This document shows positions 47,484 through 56,030 of a DNA stretch of 64,000 nt, one piece after another (the stretch's first letter is position 1; every line of letters begins with the position of its first letter). Below the pieces are notes generated by a model that was not told the origin of the DNA, searched no databases, and saw only the letters and a program-made list of their open reading frames with translations. Source of the DNA: an uncultured bacterium (GTDB lineage Bacteria; Bacillota; Clostridia; Oscillospirales; Acutalibacteraceae); contig CAJMOH010000004.1 of NCBI GenBank assembly GCA_905215055.1, positions 34,305 through 98,304 of the forward strand, in the 5' to 3' direction. Made by a program: the position numbers and the translations under genes.

Positions 47484-47512
47484 TTGATTTTCCTGGATTG
47501 AGATGCTATAAT
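47484..47512 (+). promoter_or_regulatory. promoter of the rimP-infB operon
   Basis: TTGATT (47484-47489), 17-bp spacer, TATAAT (47507-47512); initiation near 47519 and a leader of about 125 nt follow. Confidence 0.8.
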
Positions 47513-47537
47513 CTGTAAGGTATACGGTAGGATGATG

Positions 47538-47563
47538 AAAGAGTGGGGCGACCCGCTCTTTTG
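47538..47563 (+). promoter_or_regulatory. rimP leader hairpin
   Basis: AAAGAGTGGG and CCCGCTCTTT around GCGA, then TTTGTTTG. It has the look of the GAGTGGG...CCCACTC leader hairpin found before rimP (ylxS) in Gram-positive bacteria, and could act as an attenuator. It lies about 20 nt after the expected transcription start. Confidence 0.55.
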
Positions 47564-47643
47564 TTTGCTTATAATGGGTATTTGCCGGAGGGCAGTCCGG
47601 CGAAGAGAAAAAGGCCCCTCTGGGCCGGAAAGAGGTGGAGAGA

Positions 47644-48141
47644 ATGAGCCAAGCGCCAAAGAAAAAAGGAAACGTTGCCCAGCGCGTCTGGGAGCTGGCG
47701 GCGCCCCTGGCCGGGGAGCTGGGCCTTTCCCTGTGGGATGTGCAGTTTGTCAAGGAAGGGGCCGACTGGTTTTTGCGGGTGTTCATTGACAAAGAGGGCG
47801 GCGTGTCTATTGACGACTGCGTGGACATGACCCACGCCCTTTCCCCGGTGCTGGACAAGGAGGACCCCATCCCCCAGGAGTATCTGCTGGAGGTGTCCTC
47901 CCCGGGACTGGAGCGCAGGCTCACCCGGCCGGAGCACTTCGCGGCCTTTGTGGGAAAGCCCGTGCGGGCCAGGCTGATCCGCCCCCTGGAAAACGGCCTG
48001 CGGGAGCTGACCGGCGTTTTGCTACGGGCAGAGGAAGACGGCACGCTGGAGCTGCAGCTGGACGAGGAAACCAGCGTCACCCTGGAGAAAAAAGAGTGTT
48101 CCTCCATCCATTCGGTGGACGAGAGCTTTGACGAGGAATAA
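47644..48141 (+). CDS. rimP: ribosome maturation factor RimP
   Basis: A 165-aa protein needed for 30S maturation. Characteristic blocks: LGLSLWDVQFVKEGADWFLR, VFIDKEGGVSIDDCVDMTHA and YLLEVSSPGLERRLTRPEHF. AAGAGGTGGAGAG precedes ATG 47644; a GTG at 47635 is also in frame. It is the first gene of the classical nusA-infB operon. Confidence 0.95.
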   Translation: MSQAPKKKGNVAQRVWELAAPLAGELGLSLWDVQFVKEGADWFLRVFIDKEGGVSIDDCVDMTHALSPVLDKEDPIPQEYLLEVSSPGLERRLTRPEHFAAFVGKPVRARLIRPLENGLRELTGVLLRAEEDGTLELQLDEETSVTLEKKECSSIHSVDESFDEE

Positions 48142-48168
48142 ACAAGAGAAAAGGAGCGAGGAAATCCC

Positions 48169-49257
48169 ATGGCGAAGGCAAAGAAGAAGGAACCGGAAAA
48201 GCAGGGCAACGAGGAGTTGTTTCTGGCTTTAAACCTGCTGGAAAAGGAAAAGGGCATTCCGGTGGAGTTTATGCTGGACAAGATTAAAAAGGCCATCTCC
48301 ACCGCCTGCAAGAACAACTACGGCAACGAGGACGTGGACATTGACGTGGACCCGGAAAAGGGCGTGTTCAACGTGTATCTCCGCAAGGAGATTGTGGAAG
48401 AGGTGGAGGACCCCAACCGCCAGTACCTGCTGGACAAGGCCAAGCAGGTAGACCCCACCGCCTGCGTGGGCCGGTTTGTCCGCATTAAGCTGGACACCAA
48501 GCAGTTTGGCCGGGTGGCGGCCCAAACGGCTCGGAACATCATCCGCCAGGGCATTCGGGATAGCGAGCGCGGCCAGATGATGCAGGAGTTTCAGTCCAAG
48601 CACCAGGAGCTGGTCAGCGGCCTGGTGGAGCGCATTGACCCCCGCACCGGAGCCATCTCCCTGAAGATCGGCAAGGCCGAGGCCGTGCTGCCCAAGAACG
48701 AGCAGATCGGCGGGGAGAATGTGAAGGAGGGCGACTACATAAAAGTGTATGTGGTCGACGTTCGGGAAACGGAGAAGGGTCCCAAGGCCATTATCTCCCG
48801 CACCCACCCCGATTTGGTCAAGCGGATGTTTGAAACCGAGGTTCCGGAGATCTACGACGGCACGGTGGAGATCAAGGCCGTGTCCCGGGAGGCCGGTTCC
48901 CGCACCAAGCTGGCCGTGATGAGCCACAACCCGGATGTGGACGCCGTGGGCGCCTGCATCGGCGCCCGGGGCAGCCGTGTGTCGGAGATTGTGGACGAGC
49001 TGGGCGGCGAGAAGATTGACATTGTGGAGTACAGCGAAGAGCCGGAAAAGTTTATCGCCGCGGCGCTGTCTCCCGCCACGGTGCTTTCTGTGGAGACCGC
49101 CGAGGACGGCTCCCGCTCCTGCAAGGTGACCGTGCCGGACAATCAGCTGTCCCTGGCCATTGGCAACAAGGGCCAGAACGCCCGGCTGGCCGCCAAGCTG
49201 ACGGGCTGGAAGATTGACATCAAGCCGGAAAGCGGCTTTTACGGCGAGGAAGAGTAA
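48169..49257 (+). CDS. nusA: transcription termination/antitermination factor NusA
   Basis: A 362-aa NusA of the short Gram-positive type: N-terminal RNA polymerase-binding domain (LFLALNLLEKEKGIPVEFML), S1 domain (GLVERIDPRTGAISLKIGKA), then KH1/KH2 (AGSRTKLAVMSHNPDVDAVG; CIGARGSRVSEIVDELGGEK; LSLAIGNKGQNARLAAKLTG). No C-terminal acidic repeats, as normal outside Proteobacteria. Acts on RNA polymerase at pauses and hairpins, and so could bear on the leader hairpins of the element. Confidence 0.97.
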   Translation: MAKAKKKEPEKQGNEELFLALNLLEKEKGIPVEFMLDKIKKAISTACKNNYGNEDVDIDVDPEKGVFNVYLRKEIVEEVEDPNRQYLLDKAKQVDPTACVGRFVRIKLDTKQFGRVAAQTARNIIRQGIRDSERGQMMQEFQSKHQELVSGLVERIDPRTGAISLKIGKAEAVLPKNEQIGGENVKEGDYIKVYVVDVRETEKGPKAIISRTHPDLVKRMFETEVPEIYDGTVEIKAVSREAGSRTKLAVMSHNPDVDAVGACIGARGSRVSEIVDELGGEKIDIVEYSEEPEKFIAAALSPATVLSVETAEDGSRSCKVTVPDNQLSLAIGNKGQNARLAAKLTGWKIDIKPESGFYGEEE

Positions 49258-49283
49258 CGCCCCCGCGGAAAGGAGGAAGGTCC

Positions 49284-49706
49284 ATGCGGCCTAAGAAAAC
49301 ACCCCTGCGCCAGTGCGCGGGCTGCGGCCAGATGAAGCCCAAGAAGGAGCTGGTCCGGGTGGTGCGCGCTCCGCTGAAGGAGGACGGGGAGGGAAATCCC
49401 CTGCCGCCGGAGATCTCTCTGGACCCCACCGGAAAGCGGCCGGGCCGGGGAGCCTATCTGTGCCTGGACGCCCAGTGCCTGAAGCGGGCGAGAAAGTCCC
49501 GAAGACTGGAGCGGGCCTTCTCCTGCAAAATCCCCGAGGAGATCTACGCCCGGCTGGAGGCGGACATCGCCCAGGCGGAAGCCGCCGCGAAGGAGGCGGA
49601 AGCCCCCGCCGGTCCTCTGGACGAACGGGGACAGCCCATCATCGTCATCGATTCGCCGGAGGAGGCCCTTCCTCCCCGGAAAGGGGGCGGTTTGGGTGGA
49701 AAATAA
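49284..49706 (+). CDS. rnpM: YlxR family RNase P modulator RnpM
   Basis: A 140-aa YlxR-fold protein: LRQCAGCGQMKPKKELVRVV and PTGKRPGRGAYLCLDAQCLK are the family signatures. YlxR has been renamed RnpM for modulating RNase P. It has a somewhat longer C-terminal tail than the usual 90-100 aa. It overlaps the next gene by 11 bp. Confidence 0.9.
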   Translation: MRPKKTPLRQCAGCGQMKPKKELVRVVRAPLKEDGEGNPLPPEISLDPTGKRPGRGAYLCLDAQCLKRARKSRRLERAFSCKIPEEIYARLEADIAQAEAAAKEAEAPAGPLDERGQPIIVIDSPEEALPPRKGGGLGGK

Positions 49707-50034
49707 GCTGTTGTCCCTGCTGGGCCTGGCCCGAAGGGCTGGAAAGGTAGAGCCTGGGTTCGACGCGGCGGTTGGCGCCGCCCGGTCCGGCAAGGCGGCC
49801 CTGCTGCTGGCCGCCGGGGACATTTCGGAAAAAACGGTAAAAAATCTGCGCTATGAGGGGGACCGGGCAGGGATCCCCACCCTGCGGGTCAGCTCCGGTA
49901 TGGAGGCGCTGGGCCGGGCCTGCGGCATGCGGGCCGGTGTGCTGGCGCTGACGGACAAGGGCTTTGCCAAGGCCGTGCTGGGCCTGGCGGAACCCGCCAC
50001 GGAAGAGAAGGAGGAACATGCCCATGATGATTAA
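49696..50034 (+). CDS. ylxQ: L7Ae-family ribosomal-associated protein YlxQ
   Basis: A 112-aa protein of the L7Ae/L30e/S12e/Gadd45 family: LLSLLGLARRAGKVEPGFDA, AALLLAAGDISEKTVKNLRY and SSGMEALGRACGMRAGVLAL. Binds kink-turn RNA in relatives. The start is GTG 49696. It overlaps rnpM and the start of infB, the usual order in Firmicutes. Confidence 0.88.
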   Translation: MENKLLSLLGLARRAGKVEPGFDAAVGAARSGKAALLLAAGDISEKTVKNLRYEGDRAGIPTLRVSSGMEALGRACGMRAGVLALTDKGFAKAVLGLAEPATEEKEEHAHDD

Positions 50035-52384
50035 ATACAGAGTGCGGGAGGTTGCCAAGGACCTGGACATTCCCAACAAGGACGTGATTGATACCCTGGC
50101 CAAATACTTCCCAGAGCCCAAAAAGTATATGACCGCTCTTACGGAAGAGGAGCTGGACGTGGTGTTTGAGGCCTTTACCCAGCAGCGGAACCGGAAGAGC
50201 CTGGACGACTACTTTGCCCAGCGGACCGAGCGGGAGGAAGCTCCCGCCCAGAATCCCCAGCCCCAGGCCCCCGCTCCCCAGCAGCCCAAGGCCCCCCAGG
50301 GAAAAGCACCCCAGCAGAAGGCGGCTCCCGCCGGAGGCAAACCGGCCCAGCCGGCCGCGCAGGCCCAGAAGCCTACCTCCGCTGTGGTGGAGGAGCCAAA
50401 GCAGCAGCCCACCCGCCGGGTGGTGGATACCCGCTCCTCCAATGTGAACATTGACAAGTACAACGAGAAGTACGACCAGCTGGCCGACCAGAAGGTGAAA
50501 ACCCGCACCGACAATGTGGTGACCAAGCAGAAGTTCCCCAACCGGAACAACCAGCGCCGGGGCCAGCAGCGCCGGGGCAAGCGGGAGACCGAGGCCGAGC
50601 GCCTGAACCGCATTGCCCGGGAGCGGGCCGCCAAGCACATCACCATCGAGGTGCCGGACGAGATCACCGTGGGCGAGTTTGCCCTGCGGCTGAAGGTCTC
50701 CGCTCCGGAGGTCATCAAAAAGCTGATGAGCCTGGGCGTGTTCGCCACCATCAACGACACCATCGACTTTGACACCGCCGTGCTGGTGGCCGACGAATTC
50801 CACGCCAAGGTGGAGAAGGAAGTGGTGGTCACCATTGAGGAGCGCATCATCGACGACAGCGAGGACGATGAGGCCAACCTGGTGCCCCGCGCCCCCGTGG
50901 TGGTGGTCATGGGTCACGTTGACCACGGCAAGACCTCCATTTTGGACGTGATCCGCCACAGCAACGTCACCGAGGGCGAGGCTGGCGGTATCACCCAGCA
51001 CATCGGCGCTTACCGCGTGACGGTGGACGGCCGGGAAATCACCTTCCTGGACACCCCCGGCCACGCCGCCTTTACCACCATGCGCGCCCGGGGCGCCCAG
51101 GTGACGGACATTGCCGTGCTGGTGGTGGCCGCCGACGACGGCATTATGCCCCAGACCGTGGAGGCTATCAACCACGCCAAGGCGGCAGGAGTGTCCATCA
51201 TTGTGGCCATCAACAAGATGGATAAGGAGGGCGCCAACCCCGAGCGGGTGAAGGAGCAGCTCACCGAGTACGAGCTGGTTCCCGAGGAGTGGGGCGGCGA
51301 CACGCCCTGCATTCCTGTTTCCGCTCACACCAAGCAGGGCATTGACGACCTGCTGGAGATGATTCTGCTCACCGCCGACATGATGGAGCTGAAGGCCAAC
51401 CCAGACCGGGCCGCCAAGGGTACGGTTATCGAGGCAAGGCTGGACAAGGGCATGGGGCCGGTGGCCACTGTGCTGGTGCAGAACGGCACCCTCCATGCGG
51501 GGGATACCATTGTGGCCGGCACCACCGTGGGCCGGGTGCGCTCTATGATGGACGACAAGGGCCGCCGGGTGAAGGACGCCGGACCCTCTGTGCCGGTGGA
51601 GATCACCGGTCTGGGCGATGTGCCTGTGGGCGGCGACGTCTTTAACGCCGTGTCCGACGAGCGCCTGGCCCGAGAGCTGGTGGAGCAGCGCCTGACCGAG
51701 CAGAAGGAGGCTCAGTTCAACTCTCAGACCAAGGTCACCCTGGACAATCTGTTCGAGCAGATGAAGGAGGGCGACATGAAGGAGCTGAAGATCATCGTCA
51801 AGGCCGACGTGCAGGGCTCTGTGGAGGCTGTGCGCCAGTCCCTGGAGAAGCTCTCCAACGAGGAGGTGCGGGTGCATATCATCCACGGGGGCGTGGGCGC
51901 CATCAACGAAAGCGACGTCATGCTGGCCAACGCCTCCAACGCCATCATCGTGGGCTTTAACGTGCGGCCCGACCCGGTGGCGGAGGAGAACGCCAAGCGG
52001 GACGGCGTGGACATGCGGCTGTACCGCATCATCTACGACTGCATCGAGGAGATTGAGTCCGCCATGAAGGGCATGCTGGCTCCCAAGTACCGGGAGGTGG
52101 CCTTGGGCAAGGCCGAGTGCCGGGAGACCTACAAGATCTCCAACGTGGGCATGGTCATTGGCGGCCATGTCACCAGCGGCAAGATCACCCGCAACGCCCA
52201 GGTCCGCGTGGTGCGGGACGGCATCATTGTGGCCGACGACAAGGTGGCCTCTCTGCGGCGCTTTAAGGATGACGTGCGGGAAGTGGCCGAGGGCTACGAC
52301 TGCGGCATCACCCTGGAGAAGTTCTCCGACATCAAGCAGGGCGACGTGCTGGAGGCCTACGAGATGGAGGAATACCGGGAATAA
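50024..52384 (+). CDS. infB: translation initiation factor IF-2
   Basis: A 786-aa IF-2: N-terminal IF2N helix (KYRVREVAKDLDIPNKDVID), a Gln/Pro/Ala-rich linker (about 65-155), second IF2N (FALRLKVSAPEVIKKLMSLG), then the GTPase with G1 VVVVMGHVDHGKTSIL, G3 FLDTPGHAAF, G4 VAINKMDKEGANP, and domains II-IV ending LEAYEMEEYRE. Three starts are close (50018, 50024, 50027); 50024 has the best spacing to GAAGGAGG. It overlaps ylxQ by 11 bp. Confidence 0.97.
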   Translation: MMIKYRVREVAKDLDIPNKDVIDTLAKYFPEPKKYMTALTEEELDVVFEAFTQQRNRKSLDDYFAQRTEREEAPAQNPQPQAPAPQQPKAPQGKAPQQKAAPAGGKPAQPAAQAQKPTSAVVEEPKQQPTRRVVDTRSSNVNIDKYNEKYDQLADQKVKTRTDNVVTKQKFPNRNNQRRGQQRRGKRETEAERLNRIARERAAKHITIEVPDEITVGEFALRLKVSAPEVIKKLMSLGVFATINDTIDFDTAVLVADEFHAKVEKEVVVTIEERIIDDSEDDEANLVPRAPVVVVMGHVDHGKTSILDVIRHSNVTEGEAGGITQHIGAYRVTVDGREITFLDTPGHAAFTTMRARGAQVTDIAVLVVAADDGIMPQTVEAINHAKAAGVSIIVAINKMDKEGANPERVKEQLTEYELVPEEWGGDTPCIPVSAHTKQGIDDLLEMILLTADMMELKANPDRAAKGTVIEARLDKGMGPVATVLVQNGTLHAGDTIVAGTTVGRVRSMMDDKGRRVKDAGPSVPVEITGLGDVPVGGDVFNAVSDERLARELVEQRLTEQKEAQFNSQTKVTLDNLFEQMKEGDMKELKIIVKADVQGSVEAVRQSLEKLSNEEVRVHIIHGGVGAINESDVMLANASNAIIVGFNVRPDPVAEENAKRDGVDMRLYRIIYDCIEEIESAMKGMLAPKYREVALGKAECRETYKISNVGMVIGGHVTSGKITRNAQVRVVRDGIIVADDKVASLRRFKDDVREVAEGYDCGITLEKFSDIKQGDVLEAYEMEEYRE

Positions 52385-52757
52385 ACCGCGAAGCGGCGTA
52401 AAAGTTTTCGGTGCAGCCTTTTTCAAAAGGCTGCGACCTTAAAAAAGCAAAGCGCAGCTTTGCGAAGAGAAAGGTAGGAGAACTGTCATACCAGGGCGAA
52501 GCCCTGTGAACAGTTCTCCGGACTTTTTTCACCTTGCTGGTGTTTCAAAAAATCCCAGCGGAAGGCCATCCGAGCTTGGCCTATGCGCTGCGCGCCGTGC
52601 GGCCGGAAGCTCTACATTTTTTCCCGGCTGCGCCCCAAGGGCAAGACCGTAAGGCTCCGCCTTACCAACCGCAAACTTTTGAAAAAGTTTGACCAAAACT
52701 TTGATGCGCCTTCGGCGTTTACATGTATTTCCACTTTTTTGCAAAGGAGGCATTCCT
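52385..52757. other. intergenic region with nested hairpins after infB
   Basis: 373 bp without a gene, although a frame of about 60 codons crosses it. It holds GCAGCCTTTT/AAAAGGCTGC (52413-52434), the terminator at 52477-52529, and AAACTTTT/AAAAGTTT (near 52674-52691). The combination looks like a composite intergenic repeat unit of the type scattered in genomes of this group; copies elsewhere would confirm. Confidence 0.5.
52477..52529 (+). terminator. intrinsic terminator after infB
   Basis: GGAGAACTGT pairs with ACAGTTCTCC, with the inner stem CAGGGC/GCCCTG, and TTTTTT follows shortly after the stem. Confidence 0.75.
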
Positions 52758-53141
52758 ATGCCTAGTTTTAAAATTGACCGCACCACTGAGGACATCCATC
52801 GGGAGCTGACCGCCATTCTCCGGGAGGTGAAGGACCCCCGGGTGAAGGACTGCCTTCTCAGCCTGGTGCGGGTGGAGGTCACCAACGACCTGTCCTACTG
52901 TACGGTCTATGTCAGCACAATGGAGGGCATGGACCGCACCAAAAACGCCGTGCAGGGCTTGAAGTCCGCTGCCGGGTTCATCCGCCGGGAGCTGGGAAAG
53001 CGGCTGTCCCTGCGCCATGTGCCGGAGCTGCTCTTCAAGCCCACGGATTCCATCGAGTATGGGGCGCATATCTCCAAGCTCCTCCATGACCTGGAGCCGG
53101 AGACGGAAGGGCCGGAGGCCGGCCTCCAGGAGGAAGGCTGA
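52758..53141 (+). CDS. rbfA: ribosome-binding factor A
   Basis: A 127-aa KH-like 30S maturation factor: FKIDRTTEDIHRELTAILRE, RVKDCLLSLVRVEVTNDLSY and FIRRELGKRLSLRHVPELLF. The frame is open to 52689, but GGAGG before ATG 52758 sets the start. It ends in a TGATG overlap with the DHH phosphoesterase. Confidence 0.95.
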   Translation: MPSFKIDRTTEDIHRELTAILREVKDPRVKDCLLSLVRVEVTNDLSYCTVYVSTMEGMDRTKNAVQGLKSAAGFIRRELGKRLSLRHVPELLFKPTDSIEYGAHISKLLHDLEPETEGPEAGLQEEG

Positions 53142-54106
53142 TGGAGCTGTTGAACTGCGCCGGAGCCGCGGCTGTGCTGAAGGGCTGGGACAAGGTGCTG
53201 GTGCTCAGCCACGCCTCCCCCGACGGGGACACCCTGGGCTCTGCCAGCGCCCTGCTGCGGGGGCTTGTGTCCCTGGGAAAGCAGGTGAGCTTTTTCTGCG
53301 CCGACCCGGTGCCGGAGAAGTTCGGCTATCTGTTTCAGGGCATCCCCCTGGGGGAGTGGGAGCCGGACCATGTGATGACCGTGGACGTGGCGGACAAAAG
53401 GCTTTTGGGAAAGGCCCCCCAGGAGCTGGTGGACCGGATTGAGCTGGCGGTGGATCACCACGGCACCCATGTCCCCTTCGCTGCCCAGCGCTGGGTGGAG
53501 CCGGAGGCCGCCGCCGCCGCGGAGATGATTTACGCCCTGCTGGGAGAGTTGGGCGCGCCGGTGGACCAGGCCGCAGCGGACTGCCTGTACACGGGGCTGA
53601 CCACCGATACGGGGTGCTTCCGGTACAGAAGCGTCACTCCCCGAACCCACCGCATTGCCGCCCAGCTGCTGGAGCTGGGAGCCAGGGGCGCGGACATCAA
53701 CCGGGCCATGTTCGAGAGTAAATCCAAGGCTCAGGTGGAGGCCGAGCGCCTGGTGATGGATACGCTGCGGTTTTCCAGCAACGGGCTGTGCGCGCTGGTC
53801 CAGGTACCCTGGGGGATTTTTGCCCAAACAGGCGCCCAGGAAAGCGACCTGGACGGGGTGGCCTCCCTGCCCCGGGAGATTCAGGGGGTGGTGCTGGGAG
53901 TCACGCTGAAGGAGAAGCCCGAAGGCAAGGTGAAGGTATCCCTGCGCGCCAACCCTCCGGCGGACGCTTCGGCGCTGTGCGCCAGGTTTGGCGGCGGCGG
54001 ACATCAGGGAGCGGCCGGCTGCACGCTGGAGACCTCTCTGGAGCGGGCGGTTCCCCTGATGGAAGAGGCCTGCGCCGCCTATGTCAAGGAATTGGGATTG
54101 CTTTAA
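53141..54106 (+). CDS. nrnA: DHH-family bifunctional oligoribonuclease/pAp phosphatase NrnA
   Basis: A 321-aa DHH/DHHA1 phosphoesterase: SHASPDGDTLGSASALLRGL, VDVADKRLL, AVDHHGTH (DHH motif) and the C-terminal FGGGGHQGAAGC. NrnA degrades nanoRNA and pAp; it is the usual neighbour of rbfA and truB in Firmicutes. Starts at the last base of the rbfA stop. Confidence 0.92.
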   Translation: MELLNCAGAAAVLKGWDKVLVLSHASPDGDTLGSASALLRGLVSLGKQVSFFCADPVPEKFGYLFQGIPLGEWEPDHVMTVDVADKRLLGKAPQELVDRIELAVDHHGTHVPFAAQRWVEPEAAAAAEMIYALLGELGAPVDQAAADCLYTGLTTDTGCFRYRSVTPRTHRIAAQLLELGARGADINRAMFESKSKAQVEAERLVMDTLRFSSNGLCALVQVPWGIFAQTGAQESDLDGVASLPREIQGVVLGVTLKEKPEGKVKVSLRANPPADASALCARFGGGGHQGAAGCTLETSLERAVPLMEEACAAYVKELGLL

Positions 54107-54173
54107 TGTGCGGGGGCGGCTGAAAGGCGCCCCTGTCTTTGTGTGAGGACCACTGTGAAAGGAGTGTGCCGCA

Positions 54174-55013
54174 ATGGACGAAAAGACGATTCGGGAAACC
54201 ATTCAGCGGGGACGGGACTTTTTAAAATCTCAAAGCACCGCGGAGCTGGAGAGAAACGGCAGCGATTACAAAACCGACCAGGAGCTGAAGCGGCCCCAGC
54301 CTCCGCTGGTGAAGGAGCCTATGACGGAGAGCCGCATCAACCTGCCCCGGGACTTTGAGAACCTGTCTCTGGAGGACAACCTGTATCAGCTGCTGGCAAA
54401 GCGCAAGAGCAGCCGGGTGTATACCCAGGAGGACATGAGCCTGCTCCAGCTGTCCTTTTTGCTGTGGGCCTCTCAGGGGATCAAGTCCATTCGGGGGAAG
54501 AGCTACGCCACCATCCGCACGGCGCCCTGCGGCGGCGCCAGGCACCCCTTTGAGACCTACCTGCTGGTGCGCCAGGTGGAGGGCCTGCTGCCGGGGGCCT
54601 ATCACTATCTGCCCATGACCCACCAGCTGGAGCTGCTCTCCCCGATGGAGGACCAGGAGGCTCTGTTTCAACTGGTGGAGGAAAGCCTGTGCGGCCAGCG
54701 CTGGGCTGCCAAGAGCAACGTGGTATTTTATTGGAGCTTCGTACCCTACCGCAGCGAGTGGCGCTACGGCATATACGCCCACCGGATGATTATGGCGGAC
54801 ATGGGCCATGTGGGGGAGAACCTGTACCTGGCCTGTACCGCCCTGGGGTTGGGAACCTGCGGCATTGGCGCCTATGACCAAAAGCTGTGCGACCGGACCT
54901 TCCAGCTGGACGGGGAGGAGGAATACACCCTCTACACCCAGAGCGTAGGCACGGTGAAGGCCGGGGACGAGGAAAAGGAAAAGGCCTTTTACAGCTTTGT
55001 AGAGGAGCAGTAA
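54174..55013 (+). CDS. SagB/ThcOx-type nitroreductase-family oxidoreductase
   Basis: A 279-aa FMN-dependent protein of the nitroreductase fold: LLAKRKSSRVYTQEDMSLLQ, IRTAPCGGARHPFETYLLVR, PGAYHYLPMTHQLELL and ALGLGTCGIGAYDQKL. The SagB/ThcOx type oxidises azolines in peptide biosynthesis, but no other such genes are here, so the substrate is open. It is inserted between nrnA and truB, where it is not a standard member of the operon. Confidence 0.85.
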   Translation: MDEKTIRETIQRGRDFLKSQSTAELERNGSDYKTDQELKRPQPPLVKEPMTESRINLPRDFENLSLEDNLYQLLAKRKSSRVYTQEDMSLLQLSFLLWASQGIKSIRGKSYATIRTAPCGGARHPFETYLLVRQVEGLLPGAYHYLPMTHQLELLSPMEDQEALFQLVEESLCGQRWAAKSNVVFYWSFVPYRSEWRYGIYAHRMIMADMGHVGENLYLACTALGLGTCGIGAYDQKLCDRTFQLDGEEEYTLYTQSVGTVKAGDEEKEKAFYSFVEEQ

Positions 55014-55121
55014 ACAGCTGATGCTGTTTACAGAGAGAATGTCTTGGAGATTTTCAGAATCTCCATCCTGCTGGCGCAGGACCGCCATTCTCTGCCGCTC
55101 GACCTGCCCCAAGGAGGATTT

Positions 55122-56030
55122 ATGAACGGCATACTGATATTGGACAAGTGCGCGGGCTTCACCTCCTTTGACGGGGTGGCTGTGCTGCGGGGACTGACAA
55201 GAGAACGAAAAATCGGCCACACGGGCACCCTGGACCCAATGGCCACCGGCGTGCTGCCCATCCTGCTGGGAAGGGCGGCCAAGGCGCTGAATTTTCTCCC
55301 CGATACGGACAAGGAGTATGTGGCCTCCTTCCGGCTGGGAGAGCGCCGGGACACCGGGGATGTCACCGGGGCTGTGGTGGAGACAAGCCCCGCCCCTGTT
55401 TCCCAGGAGGCGCTGGAGAAGGTTCTGCCCGCCTTCCGGGGGGAGATCCTCCAGGTGCCGCCCATGTACTCCGCCGTGTCGGTGGGGGGCAAGCGGCTTT
55501 ACGAGCTGGCCCGCAAGGGCGTGGAGGTGGAACGGCAGGCCCGGCCCGTCACCGTCTCCGCGCTGGAGCTGCTTTCCTACGATCCCCAAAGCCGGGAGGG
55601 AACCCTGCGGGTTGCCTGCTCCAAGGGAACCTATATCCGGGTGCTCCTGGAGGACATCGCCAGGGCCGCAGGCTCCTGCGGCGCCATGACCGCCCTGCGC
55701 CGCACCCGGGCCTGCGGCTTTGGAGAGGAGGACGCCCGCTCCCTGGAGGAGCTGAAGGCTTTGGCGGGGGAGGGCCGTTTGACCCAGGTCCTGCGGCCGG
55801 TGGAAAGTCTGTTTGGGGAGTATCCTCTGGTGCGGGTCAGTCCGGCCCAGGCCCAGCGGTTTCAAAACGGAGGCAGTCTGGACCTGGAACGGCTGCGGAA
55901 AGCGCCGGAGGAGGGCCTGTGCCGGGTGAAATCCCCAGAGGGACAGTTTTTGGGCCTGGGCCGGGTGGACCGGCAAAAGGGCCAGCTGGTGTTTGCCAAG
56001 AGCTTTTTTGAAAGGGAGGATGGGACGTGA
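55122..56030 (+). CDS. truB: tRNA pseudouridine(55) synthase
   Basis: A 302-aa TruB: GILILDKCAGFTSFDGVAVL, KIGHTGTLDPMATGVLPILL with the catalytic Asp, YVASFRLGERRDTGDVTG and YIRVLLEDIARAAG. Makes pseudouridine 55 in the T loop of tRNA. CAAGGAGG lies before ATG 55122. It overlaps ribF by 4 bp. Confidence 0.95.
   Translation: MNGILILDKCAGFTSFDGVAVLRGLTRERKIGHTGTLDPMATGVLPILLGRAAKALNFLPDTDKEYVASFRLGERRDTGDVTGAVVETSPAPVSQEALEKVLPAFRGEILQVPPMYSAVSVGGKRLYELARKGVEVERQARPVTVSALELLSYDPQSREGTLRVACSKGTYIRVLLEDIARAAGSCGAMTALRRTRACGFGEEDARSLEELKALAGEGRLTQVLRPVESLFGEYPLVRVSPAQAQRFQNGGSLDLERLRKAPEEGLCRVKSPEGQFLGLGRVDRQKGQLVFAKSFFEREDGT

Noticed and set aside
49889..52426. 845-codon open frame on the minus strand opposite infB
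   Set aside because: It mirrors infB exactly, is made of His/Leu/Gly/Val-rich low-complexity protein and has no ribosome binding site. High GC codon use leaves the opposite frame open.
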